Of a stretch of 64,000 nt of DNA, positions 27,472-37,341 are shown in pieces; position 1 is the stretch's first letter; each line of letters starts with the position of its first letter. This stretch comes from Saprospiraceae bacterium (GTDB lineage Bacteria; Bacteroidota; Bacteroidia; Chitinophagales; Saprospiraceae), in the NCBI GenBank assembly GCA_016710235.1, contig JADJLG010000001.1, positions 478,501 to 542,500 on the forward strand, given 5' to 3'. The notes under the pieces were generated by a model. It had not been told where the DNA came from and ran no database searches. It saw only the letters and a list, made by a program, of their open reading frames with translations. A program made the position numbers and the translations under genes.

Positions 27472-27924
27472 ATGTTCGAATTTCATTGCAAACCATTCAG
27501 TGACTTATCGTCTTCAGTAATTTATGGAATATTAAAATTGAGGTCTGAAGTTTTTGTGGTGGAACAAAATTGTATTTATTTGGATTGTGACAACAAAGAT
27601 CTGGATTCATTGCAGAGCTGGATTCAAAATCAAGAAGGACAGATCATTGCAACTGCCCGCATTTTACCAAAGGGAGTTTCATATGCAGATTATATTTCTA
27701 TTGGCAGAGTGGCAACGAATTTAGATTTGAGAAGAACCGGTGTGGGAAAATTGTTGATGCACCACGTATTGGAAATGTGTAAATTACATTTTCCCGGAGA
27801 ACTAATAAAAATTTCTGCCCAATCTTATCTGCTAGATTTTTATGCAAGATTTGGATTTTCAAAAACAGGAGAGGAATACCTAGAAGACAATATTCCCCAT
27901 TGTGCCATGGTCTTGATCAATTGA
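27472..27924 (+). CDS. elaA: GNAT-family N-acetyltransferase, ElaA type
   Basis: ElaA-like acetyltransferases transfer an acetyl group from acetyl-CoA to an unknown amine. The family opening LKLRSEVFVVEQNCIYLDCDNKD is clear (20-residue core RSEVFVVEQNCIYLDCDNKD). The acetyl-CoA loop is RRTGVGKLLMHHV, and the C-terminal FYARFGFSKTGEEYLEDNIP ends in the usual PH motif. The length of 150 residues is normal. It is the last gene of the LTD/EEP run and converges on prfC. Confidence 0.88.
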   Translation: MFEFHCKPFSDLSSSVIYGILKLRSEVFVVEQNCIYLDCDNKDLDSLQSWIQNQEGQIIATARILPKGVSYADYISIGRVATNLDLRRTGVGKLLMHHVLEMCKLHFPGELIKISAQSYLLDFYARFGFSKTGEEYLEDNIPHCAMVLIN

Positions 27925-27970
27925 TACAATGCTCATACCATTGATATGAATACAAAGTACAAAGCAACAT

Positions 27971-29539
27971 TTATTCGCTGGAAGTGTGAAGTTCTATGTC
28001 TGGAAAGTTCTCTTTAATCAGATTGAGCGTCCAGGAAGATTCTGCAAGAAATACAAACTTTCCTTCTTTGTCTTTTGCCAAGTCTTTTCTTCGGCGTGTT
28101 TTAAATTCTTCCCATTTTTTCTCGTCAGAATATTTTATCCAGCATGCTTTGTGTAAATTAATAGGTTCATACGTACAACTCGCGCCATACTCGTGCTCCA
28201 ATCTGTACTGTATCACATCGAACTGCAATGCTCCAACCACACCAATAATTTTTCTTTGAGAGTCCTCTTTCGTAAATAATTGAGCAACTCCTTCATCCAT
28301 GAGTTGTTCAAGTCCTTTGGCAAACTGTTTGAATTTGGAAGGATCAGCATTGTTGACGTACCTGAAAATTTCAGGTGAAAATCTTGGAATACCTTTGAAA
28401 TGTAGTGTTTCTCCTTCTGTCAAAGCATCGCCTATTTTAAAATTTCCGGAATCATAAAGTCCAATTACATCACCCGGATAAGCTTCATCTATAACTTCTT
28501 TCCTGGATGCCATGAAAGACGTAGGATTCGAAAATCTGAAATCTCTGTCCAAACGGACATGGTAGTATGCTGTATTGCGCTTGAAAACTCCGCTACAAAT
28601 TCTGAAAAAAGCAATTCTATCTCTATGCTTGGGATCCATATTTGCATGAATTTTGAACACGAATCCACTCAATTGATCTTCGGATGGCAAAACTATTCTT
28701 TCTTCAGTTTCTCGCGCCAATGGCGTAGGCGCTATCTCTACAAAACAATCCAAGAGTTCTCTAACACCAAAATTATTCACTGTGCTACCATAAAATACTG
28801 GACTAATGTTGCCGGATAGATAGTCTTCTCTACGGAAAACAGGATAAACTCCTTGAATGGTTTCCATATCTTCTTGGAATTGCTTGTGAGGTCGTTCGCC
28901 GATAATTTCTACAAAAGCACTGGTATCGTCCATCCGAATAGCAGGTGAGTCTTCTTGTTTTTGATGGGGACGAAAATGTATAAATGTTTTTTCATAAATA
29001 CTATATACTCCTTGAAAAGATTGGCCCATACCGATAGGCCAGGAGAGCGGAGTTACTTTAAGCTTTAACTTGGACTCGACTTCATCCATCAAGTCAAATG
29101 CGTCTTTTCCTTCTCTATCCAATTTATTGATGAAGACTATAATTGGAGTATTCCGCATCCTGCACACTTCAACCAGTTTTTCTGTTTGCTCTTCGACACC
29201 TTTGGCAACATCTATCACAACTATGGCGGAATCCACGGCGGTCAATGTGCGATAAGTATCTTCTGCAAAATCTTTGTGGCCCGGAGTATCCAAGATATTG
29301 ATCTGAAGTCCCCGGTACGGGAATGCCATCACACTCGTCGCAACAGAGATTCCTCTTTGCTTTTCGATCTCCATAAAATCTGAAGTGGCATGTTTTTTTA
29401 TTTTGTTGGACTTCACTGCACCTGCTATCTGAATAGCACCTCCAAATAGCAATAATTTTTCTGTCAGAGTTGTTTTTCCGGCATCTGGATGTGATACTAT
29501 TCCAAATGTTCTGCGTTTATTTAATTCTTCAAAATTCAT
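27971..29539 (-). CDS. prfC: Peptide chain release factor 3
   Basis: RF3 is a translational GTPase that recycles RF1/RF2 from the ribosome after termination. The G1 motif is SHPDAGKTTLTEKLL, G2 is RGISVATSVM, G3 is DTPGHKDFAEDTYR and G4 is FINKLDREGKD. RF3-specific features include the C-terminal domain after residue about 395 (QFAKGLEQLMDEGVAQLF). The length of 522 residues is typical. It converges on elaA and is followed upstream by the NuoEF-like gene on the same strand. Confidence 0.97.
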   Translation of the reverse strand: MNFEELNKRRTFGIVSHPDAGKTTLTEKLLLFGGAIQIAGAVKSNKIKKHATSDFMEIEKQRGISVATSVMAFPYRGLQINILDTPGHKDFAEDTYRTLTAVDSAIVVIDVAKGVEEQTEKLVEVCRMRNTPIIVFINKLDREGKDAFDLMDEVESKLKLKVTPLSWPIGMGQSFQGVYSIYEKTFIHFRPHQKQEDSPAIRMDDTSAFVEIIGERPHKQFQEDMETIQGVYPVFRREDYLSGNISPVFYGSTVNNFGVRELLDCFVEIAPTPLARETEERIVLPSEDQLSGFVFKIHANMDPKHRDRIAFFRICSGVFKRNTAYYHVRLDRDFRFSNPTSFMASRKEVIDEAYPGDVIGLYDSGNFKIGDALTEGETLHFKGIPRFSPEIFRYVNNADPSKFKQFAKGLEQLMDEGVAQLFTKEDSQRKIIGVVGALQFDVIQYRLEHEYGASCTYEPINLHKACWIKYSDEKKWEEFKTRRRKDLAKDKEGKFVFLAESSWTLNLIKENFPDIELHTSSE

Positions 29540-29602
29540 GGATTATTCCTTGTAATTTTCTTTTACAATCAACTGCTTTGATAACAATTAATAAATTCCG
29601 GA

Positions 29603-31258
29603 TCAGGATTTAAAATAAGGTGCCAGCTCCGTTTCAAAATACTGCATTGCATTTTGTACAGGCAGGGGAATTCCCCCACCTAAAGCACACAATGATCCGC
29701 GTTTCATGGTGTCGAGTAAATCCAACATCAAGACTTTATCTATTTTGCTACTGGTATCCTGTATAGATTTTTGAATAAGTTCTTTACCACGAGTTGAACC
29801 TATCCTGCAGGGAAAACATTTTCCACAGCTTTCATGTGCAGTAAAATCAAAAAGATGTTCTAAATAATGAATCATCGGCATCTCTTCAGGAATGCTAATT
29901 ATAGATGCATGACCTAACATTAATCCTTGTGATGAAAATGATTCAAAATCCAAATTAAGATCATTTATTTTGGAGACCGGCAACAATCCACCAAGTGGGC
30001 CTCCTATGTGCAAAGCTTTGGTCGGCCTTGAAAATCCCCCGGCTAGCTGGTTGACCACTATCGATAATGGCGTACCCATAGGAACTTCAGCAACTCCAGG
30101 TTGACTGAAACCGCTGTCAAGAGAAATGAGTTTTGTCCCAGTAGATTTTTCTGTTCCTATTGCTCCAAAAGCTGCTCCTCCTTGATCAATGATATAAGGC
30201 AGACATGCTAAAGTTTCTACATTGTTGACAACGGTTGGCTTTCTAAATAAACCTTCCTGAACTGGAAATGGTGGCCTCACCCGAACTTCGGGTCTTTGAC
30301 CCTCAATAGAAGATAATAAGGCAGTCTCTTCTCCACAGATATAAGCACCTTGGGCCTTGATGACTGTAAAATGGATAGAAACTTCAGTGCCTGCTATTCT
30401 GTCTCCAACTAAATGATGATCACCTAAAATTTTAAGTGCAGAAAGTACGGCTTCGACCGACTCAGGATACTCCGCTCTTATATAAACAACAGCTTGATTC
30501 GCTCCTATAATATAAGATGCTATCAGCATACCGGCAAGCAGAAGAAAGGCCTGGTGCTCTAGGATATACTTGTCAGTAAATGAACCCGGGTCCCCTTCAT
30601 CAGCATTGCAAACTAAAAACTTTTGTGGGGATTCCTCTTTAAGACATCCATCCAATTTGATCCACATCGGGAATCCGGCTCCTCCCCTCCCTCTTAACCC
30701 AGATCTTTTTACCTCTTCCAATAATTGGGTAGGACTTGCTGCCAATGCTTTCTTTAGCGTCTCTTCAAATTCAGTTACATGATAACTGGCCCTGGTCAAT
30801 ACCACGGGCTCCATTTGGTGGACCGGGTACTGATCTTTTATATGAATGTGGTCTTGAATGATTTCCTCAAATCCATCTGAAGCACTACCTGAATAATTTT
30901 TGTTTTTGAACTGAAAAGCATGATTCTCATAGCATCTTCCCAGACAACAAATGTTTCCTATCTGATCTGATGCAAATCGAGATTTCAGTTTCTTCTCCAA
31001 TTCATTTTGTGTACCTGCTACGAGACAGGCAGAGCCATTGCAGATATAGATTTGTTTTCCCGCGTTGGAGGTTCTCGTAAAATCATAGAAGCTCGTAGTC
31101 CCAAAAATATAAGCATTCCCCAAAAGAAATTCCTCAGCAATGGCCTCTATTTGCTCATTCCTGATACCTTCACCACCTGATGCTTCTCTGCCCAGTCTTT
31201 CAAACAGATTCTCTTGCAACCCTTTCCGACCGGATAGAAAGCTGGTATTTTTGGACAT
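29603..31258 (-). CDS. Orphan NuoE-NuoF fusion flavoprotein (FdsB/HoxF-like)
   Basis: The 551-residue protein fuses a NuoE-like 2Fe-2S domain (residues about 25-130, cysteines in CNGSACLVAG and ICCLGRCYENH) to a NuoF-type flavoprotein domain. The NADH/FMN site is RGRGGAGFPMWIKL and CNADEGDPGSFTDKYILEHQ, followed by the 4Fe-4S motif ESCGKCFPCRIGSTRG. It should oxidise or reduce NAD(H) through FMN. Such fusions are diaphorase subunits of NAD-dependent formate dehydrogenase or hydrogenase. Neither partner is next to it, so its electron acceptor is unknown. It is distinct from the true nuoE/nuoF of complex I at the left edge. Confidence 0.85.
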   Translation of the reverse strand: MSKNTSFLSGRKGLQENLFERLGREASGGEGIRNEQIEAIAEEFLLGNAYIFGTTSFYDFTRTSNAGKQIYICNGSACLVAGTQNELEKKLKSRFASDQIGNICCLGRCYENHAFQFKNKNYSGSASDGFEEIIQDHIHIKDQYPVHQMEPVVLTRASYHVTEFEETLKKALAASPTQLLEEVKRSGLRGRGGAGFPMWIKLDGCLKEESPQKFLVCNADEGDPGSFTDKYILEHQAFLLLAGMLIASYIIGANQAVVYIRAEYPESVEAVLSALKILGDHHLVGDRIAGTEVSIHFTVIKAQGAYICGEETALLSSIEGQRPEVRVRPPFPVQEGLFRKPTVVNNVETLACLPYIIDQGGAAFGAIGTEKSTGTKLISLDSGFSQPGVAEVPMGTPLSIVVNQLAGGFSRPTKALHIGGPLGGLLPVSKINDLNLDFESFSSQGLMLGHASIISIPEEMPMIHYLEHLFDFTAHESCGKCFPCRIGSTRGKELIQKSIQDTSSKIDKVLMLDLLDTMKRGSLCALGGGIPLPVQNAMQYFETELAPYFKS

Positions 31259-31490
31259 ATGATGATACAGTTTTAGTCCGTGAAAATAGAGCTATTCCGG
31301 GAAATATCCCGTATAAAACCCCACTTTTTGATTCCGAACCACTATCATGACACCCGCTAGGTTTACTTGGCAGGAATCACGCCATTAACAAATTTTAAAA
31401 AATATTATTATAATAATTTGAATATAATAAAAATTAATATTTAGTTTTACCTGTTCAATCATTTTTTCACAATCAAACAAAAACGAAATT

Positions 31491-31754
31491 ATGGAAACTA
31501 TTTTGCCTTATTTGATCAACTCAGTCTTTGGTGCAGGAGGAGGTTGGCTTAGCAACATGCTAAAGCCTAATGCTTTGGGTGGTGTTGGTAATATTCTTGC
31601 TGGTGCTATAGGCGGCAATGCCTTGCAAATTATTGGTTCGTTGGCAGGAATGTTTGCCAATAGCGGCTCTGGAGGTTTTGACTGGATGAGCGCTTTGACT
31701 GCTTTAATAGGCGGTGGAGCAGGCTCAATGTTAGGTGGATTATTGAAAAAATAA
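31491..31754 (+). CDS. Small glycine-rich hydrophobic protein
   Basis: The product of 87 residues is rich in Gly, Ala and Leu with glycine-zipper spacing (GVGNILAGAIGGNALQIIGS and GGGAGSMLGGLLKK). It begins METILPYLINSVFGAGGG and lacks a cleavable signal. This composition resembles small proteins widespread in bacteria (the MENILSQLV...GGIGGQILG type) of unknown function that probably associate with membranes. A terminator follows about 75 bp after its stop. Divergent from the NuoEF-like gene. Confidence 0.65.
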   Translation: METILPYLINSVFGAGGGWLSNMLKPNALGGVGNILAGAIGGNALQIIGSLAGMFANSGSGGFDWMSALTALIGGGAGSMLGGLLKK

Positions 31755-31826
31755 AATAGATTCACTAAAAAACCAAACCGATTCAAATGGGCGACGCCTT
31801 GTCGCTTTCATGATTTTATAAAATCT

Positions 31827-31865
31827 AAGCCTTGTGGACGATAAATTCGCAAGGCTTTTCTCTTT
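31827..31865 (+). terminator. Rho-independent terminator after the glycine-rich gene
   Basis: AAGCCTTG and CAAGGCTT form an 8-bp stem with a 15-base loop, followed by TTTCTCTTTT on the plus strand. A weaker GCGAC/GTCGC hairpin precedes it at about 31792. Confidence 0.7.
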
Positions 31866-31940
31866 TATCGAAACTTGAATCCAGGGATAAAATTGGCAAT
31901 ACTTTATTCTACATCGAAGTTCGGGACAAAGGCAGACATG

Positions 31941-33026
31941 TTATTTAAACTCCAGCTGGACGTGATCTGAAAGCGGACGGGACTGGCATGAGAGCACCCA
32001 TCCTTCCTCAATCTCAGTTTTACTCAACGCATGATCGTGATCCATGTGGACTTTCCCTTGTTTTAATACTGCCATACAACTTGAACAAACACCACTTTGG
32101 CAAGAATATGGAGGATGCAGACCAGCCGCCAGCATGGCATCAAGGATATAAACTGATCGATCCGCCTCCAGGTCAATATGACGACCATGCAGATTGACTT
32201 CCAGACGGTATTTTCCAGTGTACAAAGGCGAAGCTTGAATGGATTCAGATTTGACATAAAAATATTCGGTCAGAATCCGATCCGGTTTCACCCCATGATT
32301 GGTAGCATAAGATTTCATTTTCTCAATAAATCCACCAGGTCCACAGATATAATAAAATGTATCAACCGAGTCAAGCCGCGTATTTTCCAAAATACGATCA
32401 AGATGGGCATAATCAAGCCTTCCTTCCAGTCCAGTCCAGGTACTTTGATTGCCTTTTTTAAACATAGAAAACAATCCCTTTGGCTTTGAATGCTGGCTCA
32501 GACTCACGTGACTAAAAAACTGATCCTGATAATGTTTTTCCCAATGTTCGAGCAGGTGACGAAACAATATATCTTGCTCGGTTCTGCATCCATAAGCCAA
32601 TATTACCTTGGACATAGGTTCATCTTCCAACAAAGCCGGAATCATGGAGATGAATGGAGTGATCCCTACGCCGGCGCTGAGAAATACGTGAACCCTTTTC
32701 AAATTAGCTTTAGGGATTACAACAAAATGACCTGTCGGCTGTGAGATCATCACCTGATCTCCTACATTTAGCTGGCGGTTAAGAATTGGAGATACTTTCC
32801 CATCTTTAACTTCTCTGACTGCAAACTCGAGATACTCACCAGGCTTATAGTGGTGAATAGAATAAGCTCGATTGAACTCCTCTCCGCCTATATTAATATA
32901 TACAAAAACGTGTTGACCGGGCTGAAAACCTACAAGTTCCTTTGAGAAATTCCCTAATCTAACTGATATGACTTGTGGACTTATTCTGTTAATTCCTAAA
33001 ACCGATGCGTGAATTTCTGCTTCCAT
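31941..33026 (-). CDS. PaaE-like 2Fe-2S ferredoxin reductase (first copy)
   Basis: The 361-residue protein has a flavin-binding ferredoxin-reductase module (GEEFNRAYSIHHYKPGEYLE, FAD site RAYS), an NAD(P)-binding module (HVFLSAGVGITPFISMIPALL) and a C-terminal plant-type 2Fe-2S domain (cysteines in CQSGVCSSCMAVL and the final C of VLSCQSRP). This is the layout of phenylacetyl-CoA epoxidase reductase PaaE and its relatives, which pass electrons from NAD(P)H to an oxygenase. No paaABCD genes are near, so the partner is unknown. A paralogue is at 38920. Confidence 0.85.
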   Translation of the reverse strand: MEAEIHASVLGINRISPQVISVRLGNFSKELVGFQPGQHVFVYINIGGEEFNRAYSIHHYKPGEYLEFAVREVKDGKVSPILNRQLNVGDQVMISQPTGHFVVIPKANLKRVHVFLSAGVGITPFISMIPALLEDEPMSKVILAYGCRTEQDILFRHLLEHWEKHYQDQFFSHVSLSQHSKPKGLFSMFKKGNQSTWTGLEGRLDYAHLDRILENTRLDSVDTFYYICGPGGFIEKMKSYATNHGVKPDRILTEYFYVKSESIQASPLYTGKYRLEVNLHGRHIDLEADRSVYILDAMLAAGLHPPYSCQSGVCSSCMAVLKQGKVHMDHDHALSKTEIEEGWVLSCQSRPLSDHVQLEFK

Positions 33027-33514
33027 AAGTTTGCAAAGTTAGTATTGAAATCCGTTGAAAAATAAAGAATTATCGAGAAATGATTCTTTACAAAATTGAG
33101 ATCAGCAATGCTGGTTTCTTATAACAAACCCAAAAAATCAGATCAGCAATTGCTGAATATTATTTATTTTTTCTAAAACGAAAGTGGAATTCTAAAACAA
33201 TTCAAATTATTCTCTCCAATTGGTTCAGTGAAATCAAATACAAAATAAAATCCCTCAAATCTGAACAGAAGAAAATGATATACTGAATAAATTTTTGACA
33301 ATAAGTCAAGCTCATTCATTTGAAAAAATTCAATTTGAAAAGGGCAATGGATCCACAATTTTAAACTATTCACTTGAAATTGAAGCTCACAACAAAAACC
33401 CTGAAAATGGCCATGGCAAATAAATTTCAGTACAGTATTGGTAACACTTCCTACATTAGGAACAATATTCAGTGCTTGATCGAAGTGATAAAAACTTAAG
33501 CCCTCAGCATGAGC
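33027..33514. other. Intergenic region, no gene seen
   Basis: These 488 bp between the two minus-strand genes hold only short random frames. No terminator or RNA was recognised. Confidence 0.4.
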
Positions 33515-34354
33515 CTAACAACATCCACTACCTGGTAAACAGGCACTTGCAGGTTTTTCTGCATAAACCGTGATGCTTCTGATCACTGTATCATTTGCCT
33601 TGTATAAGGCAATTTCATTTTCATTCAAATAGTTAGTCAAAATATCATCAGGAACAACAATAGGCTTATCTTTCTGAATCACAATATTGGTAAATCCCGC
33701 ACTTCTAATATATGACAAATACAGTTCCTTGTCAATAGCACTTGCGACACACCCGGCGTACATTTCTGCAGCAGACAATATTTTTTCAGGCAAAGAACCC
33801 GTTAATACAATATCAGAAATACTAAAATGTGCAGCAGGTTTGAGAACGCGATACATCTCCTGAAAAACTGCTGCTTTGTTGGGTACAAGATTCAATACAC
33901 AATTGCTCACGATCACATCCGCAACATTTGCACCCACAGGCATTTTTTCAATATCACCTAGTCTAAATTCCACGTTGTTGTACGAAAGATTTTCAGCATT
34001 AGATCTTGCTTTTTCAATCATGGCTGGAGTAAAATCAATACCAATCACTTTTCCTGTCTCACCTGTTTCCGCTCTGGCAACAAAGCAATCATTGCCTGCA
34101 CCGCTACCCAAATCTATTACTGTGTCCCCCTTTTTAATTTTTGCAAATTGGGTAGGCAATCCGCAACCTAATCCAAGGTCTGCTGATTGAGTATATCCGG
34201 CCAGATCAACATAATCTTCACTCATAATATTATACACCTCATTGCTACAGCCTCCTGCACCACAACAGGATAAGGCATTAGTTCCCTTGTCCTGGAGAGC
34301 AATTTCGCTGTACTTCTGTTTTACCATTTCCTTGATTTGTTCCTCACTTTGCAT
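33515..34354 (-). CDS. arsM: Arsenite methyltransferase (ArsM-like)
   Basis: ArsM transfers methyl groups from S-adenosylmethionine to trivalent arsenic. The preferred start is ATG 34354 (MQSEEQIKEM), giving 279 residues. The N-terminal SCCGAGGC, the SAM motif VIDLGSGAGNDCFVARAE and the family segment DYVDLAGYTQSADLGLGCG are present, as are the downstream DVIVSNCVLNLVPNK and MYAGCVASAID with their metalloid-binding cysteines. The C-terminus ends in the cysteine cluster CLPGSGCC. No arsR/arsC genes adjoin it. The substrate is inferred from family motifs only. Confidence 0.85.
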   Translation of the reverse strand: MQSEEQIKEMVKQKYSEIALQDKGTNALSCCGAGGCSNEVYNIMSEDYVDLAGYTQSADLGLGCGLPTQFAKIKKGDTVIDLGSGAGNDCFVARAETGETGKVIGIDFTPAMIEKARSNAENLSYNNVEFRLGDIEKMPVGANVADVIVSNCVLNLVPNKAAVFQEMYRVLKPAAHFSISDIVLTGSLPEKILSAAEMYAGCVASAIDKELYLSYIRSAGFTNIVIQKDKPIVVPDDILTNYLNENEIALYKANDTVIRSITVYAEKPASACLPGSGCC

Positions 34355-34575
34355 TTTTAAAGTTCTTTTTTGATTATAATACACTTAAAACAAAAATCTG
34401 TTCAACTGAATGGGTAGAATATTCATACAGTTCTTCCGATTCAGAAAAAATTTCAATCGTTCCAGGTACCAGGGATTTTCTTTGGTACAAATCCGGTAAT
34501 AATTGCATTTTTCGGGAGGAAATTTTCCACAAAAAAATACTGCTTTGTAAAATCAAAGCACAACTTATATTGGGA

Positions 34576-35001
34576 CTAAGCCTTACAACAATGGTTGCAA
34601 ATCCCGGTGGCAACTATAGACCAATGATGTATTTCAACACCTGGAACTTCTATTTCATGCTGCAACGAAGCATGCATACATGTAACCTCATTACACCTGA
34701 TGCACTTGAAATGTATGTGTTTGTGGTTATGATTTACTTCATTGCATTCTCTTCCACACAATGCGAAATAAGTTTCTTCATGCTCCGAATATGCCTCATG
34801 TATGATCCCTTGATTCAACAAAGATTCAAGTGTCCGGTACAGCGTTACACGATCTACAGGTGTCATCGATTTTAGCAATATGGAGTAAGGAGTTGCGCTG
34901 GTTCTTTGTTCCAATATTTGAAGAAGTTTCAAGCGCACCTGAGTTGCTTTCAAACTTCGGCTATTCAACACTTCCTTCCAAGACAATTGATGAATTTCCA
35001 T
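34576..35001 (-). CDS. Fur-family metalloregulator (probably Zur)
   Basis: The 141-residue protein is a Fur-family repressor: an N-terminal winged helix (KATQVRLKLLQILEQR and DRVTLYRTLESLLNQGI) and a metal-binding dimerisation domain. The histidine/cysteine sites are visible in NHNHKHIHFKCIRCNEVTCM and the C-terminal CNHCC, which form the structural zinc site. Zinc rather than iron is suggested because it sits 9 bp behind a TonB receptor and a lipoprotein controlled by a GC-centred Zur-like palindrome. Autoregulation follows from the operon layout. Confidence 0.85.
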   Translation of the reverse strand: MEIHQLSWKEVLNSRSLKATQVRLKLLQILEQRTSATPYSILLKSMTPVDRVTLYRTLESLLNQGIIHEAYSEHEETYFALCGRECNEVNHNHKHIHFKCIRCNEVTCMHASLQHEIEVPGVEIHHWSIVATGICNHCCKA

Positions 35002-35010
35002 TTTCCTGAA

Positions 35011-37341
35011 TTAAAACTTAAAATTGATCCCTACAATAATACTCCGGCCGAGATCATCAGCAAAATAGCGTTGGAAATTCAGATAATCTCTGTACTTAAT
35101 ATCAAACAAATTATCAATTTTAAAAAATAACTTGCATTTGTATTTTGAAAAAATAACGTCTGTGGATGCGTTAAAATTGGTTAGTTGATATGCAGGCGGC
35201 GCCGGTTTATAATCCTGATTCTCCAGTAAACCAGATTTTTTAAACACGATATGATGGCCTAATTCAAATTCAATTTCTGAATATTTTACATGACGAAAAT
35301 TCACACTTCGATTCAAACGATAGGTGACATTGCCATAAACACTTGCAGGTGGTATATTGATCAATGGAATTTGATTTGAAATATCATTTCCTTTGATTAG
35401 ACTCAATCGCAACTGGCCTGCCCAAGACGATCCTAGTGACCATTGACCAGCCAGATCAAGCCCGCTGATGATCGCATTCGTTTGTTTGTATTGAAATACA
35501 GGGAAAGCTCCCCTAATCGTTAGACGAAATTCATCTTGAGCTTGCAAATAGATATAATCCCAAAATCGTTGTACATAAAAAAGAGTTTGCAAAGAGATTT
35601 TCGAATTGGGAATCCACTTATGTTCCAAGCTTAGTTTCAAGGCAGACTCGGATTTTAAATTTTCATTTCCCTCTTCGATACCTGCAACAGCTTGATGCAA
35701 ACCATTGCTATATAACTCATTGATCGCTGGATTTCTCAATGTAAATCCCATTTGGAAACCTATCTTTTGGGTTTGTGTCAATCCGTATAGTAACGAATTC
35801 ATCACACTAAATCCTCCATACTTGTTATTGCTCCGGACAATTTTTCTTGGCAAATCTCTGCTAATTGCAGCTACATTTTGATATTCAAAATCATATCGAA
35901 CTCCACATTGATAATCTGTTTTTTTAAATTTGAGTTGTGAGGATGCAAAAGCTCCAAATTTCCATGAAAGGTAGTCCGGAATCAAAGGTAATATACCTGT
36001 TGCTGGATCATTCGTATTATCGGTAAAACTCAATTGCAAGCCCGTTTTGACATTCCAATTATCTTTAATTTCTCCTTGATACTTGAAACCGGAATGAGTG
36101 TTCCATTGCCGCAAACTCAAGGCTGGAATACTCTCCCTTCCACCACGTCGCACGTCAAATTCTTTTCTTTCATTGAGCTGCAATGCCAAGGTCCATTCCA
36201 ACGATTGATTTTCAGCAAAGTGATATTTAGATTGAAATTTTGCAAATTGATGTGATACCGTTTGCTTGGGAGCATCAATATCATAACTAAATTTATCTTC
36301 TGTAAAAAAAGGCAAACTCCTTTTCAAGGCTTCGTTTAAGTCGGTAAGATTTCCGACATGCGAGCCTCGTAATACTCCTATGGACGTATTGAAACTACTG
36401 AAGTATACGTCGCAAAATAGTCGATCTTTCCAGGTTTTTTCTAATTGTAATGATCCGTGATATTCTCTTGAACCGGAGTTGTTCAAAAAATAATCAGGCG
36501 TACTTCTATCGCCATAATACTTCAACGTGCCATTCAATTTCCAGGCTACGATAGGCGAATATTTTTGCAATTGAGCATTCAAGTTACTTCCCCGACCATT
36601 GTGCTCATACAGATAAGATAATCTTCCGTGCAGATGAGGCTCTCTTTGGATTCGCTCCGGTTCTACCAAGATCACTCCTCCTATATTTCCTCCAAAATAT
36701 TCTATAGATCCAGCACCCTTTAAAACCGTGATCCTCGTTGCAGAAAGTGGGTCGATTTCGGGACTATGATCATTGCCCCACTGCTGGCCACTCAATGGTA
36801 CTCCATTATTGAGTATCGTAAGCCGGTTACCAAATAATCCCTGGACAATTGGTTTAGAAATCGAAGTACCATTTCTGAGGGTGGAAACACCGGCTTCGTT
36901 AGAGAGTAGATTGGATAGATTTTGCTGTGCATTTTCTTCGATGAATTCTTTTCCCACTACCGAGGCAGCTTGGGTTTTATGGTTTCTGGATCCACCGTCT
37001 ATGGTCACACCATCAAGGGAAATAGCCGTATGGCTTAAGGTTATTTGGATCAAAGTATCCTTGAATAAATGAACATGCATTTCTTTGATTTCGCAACCAA
37101 TATGTGATATTATCAAGTGATATTCTCCTGGACAAATATGTTGGATGAACCACTCTCCTCTTTCGTTTGAATAGGCACTTTGACTGGTTTCTTGAATTAA
37201 AATCTGAACGAATTCCAAAGATTTACCTGAAGACTGATCATTGATCCTACCTTCCAATATAATGGAGCACTCTTGCGCTGTAACAAATTGAATTGTTACT
37301 AAAAAGTAAAGCACCAAAATGTAAAACATTCTATTGAACAT
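35011..37341 (-). CDS. TonB-dependent receptor, probable zinc uptake
   Basis: This 776-residue outer-membrane receptor starts with a signal peptide (MFYILVLYFLVTIQFVTAQ; the true start may be this Met, residue 5). A carboxypeptidase-regulatory-like domain (residues about 28-110) is followed by a plug domain (NLSNLLSNEAGVSTLRNGTS, ITVLKGAGSIEYFGGNIGGV) and a beta-barrel ending in aromatic VGINFKF. It imports a ligand using TonB/ExbBD energy. It lies between a lipoprotein and a Fur-type regulator, suggesting zinc or a zinc-carrier as ligand. The start overlaps the end of the lipoprotein gene by about 11 bp. Confidence 0.88.
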   Translation of the reverse strand: MFNRMFYILVLYFLVTIQFVTAQECSIILEGRINDQSSGKSLEFVQILIQETSQSAYSNERGEWFIQHICPGEYHLIISHIGCEIKEMHVHLFKDTLIQITLSHTAISLDGVTIDGGSRNHKTQAASVVGKEFIEENAQQNLSNLLSNEAGVSTLRNGTSISKPIVQGLFGNRLTILNNGVPLSGQQWGNDHSPEIDPLSATRITVLKGAGSIEYFGGNIGGVILVEPERIQREPHLHGRLSYLYEHNGRGSNLNAQLQKYSPIVAWKLNGTLKYYGDRSTPDYFLNNSGSREYHGSLQLEKTWKDRLFCDVYFSSFNTSIGVLRGSHVGNLTDLNEALKRSLPFFTEDKFSYDIDAPKQTVSHQFAKFQSKYHFAENQSLEWTLALQLNERKEFDVRRGGRESIPALSLRQWNTHSGFKYQGEIKDNWNVKTGLQLSFTDNTNDPATGILPLIPDYLSWKFGAFASSQLKFKKTDYQCGVRYDFEYQNVAAISRDLPRKIVRSNNKYGGFSVMNSLLYGLTQTQKIGFQMGFTLRNPAINELYSNGLHQAVAGIEEGNENLKSESALKLSLEHKWIPNSKISLQTLFYVQRFWDYIYLQAQDEFRLTIRGAFPVFQYKQTNAIISGLDLAGQWSLGSSWAGQLRLSLIKGNDISNQIPLINIPPASVYGNVTYRLNRSVNFRHVKYSEIEFELGHHIVFKKSGLLENQDYKPAPPAYQLTNFNASTDVIFSKYKCKLFFKIDNLFDIKYRDYLNFQRYFADDLGRSIIVGINFKF

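Noticed and set aside
34374..34613. 79-codon minus-strand frame between arsM and the Fur gene
   Set aside because: Overlaps the end of the Fur-family gene in another frame and shows no domain or start context.
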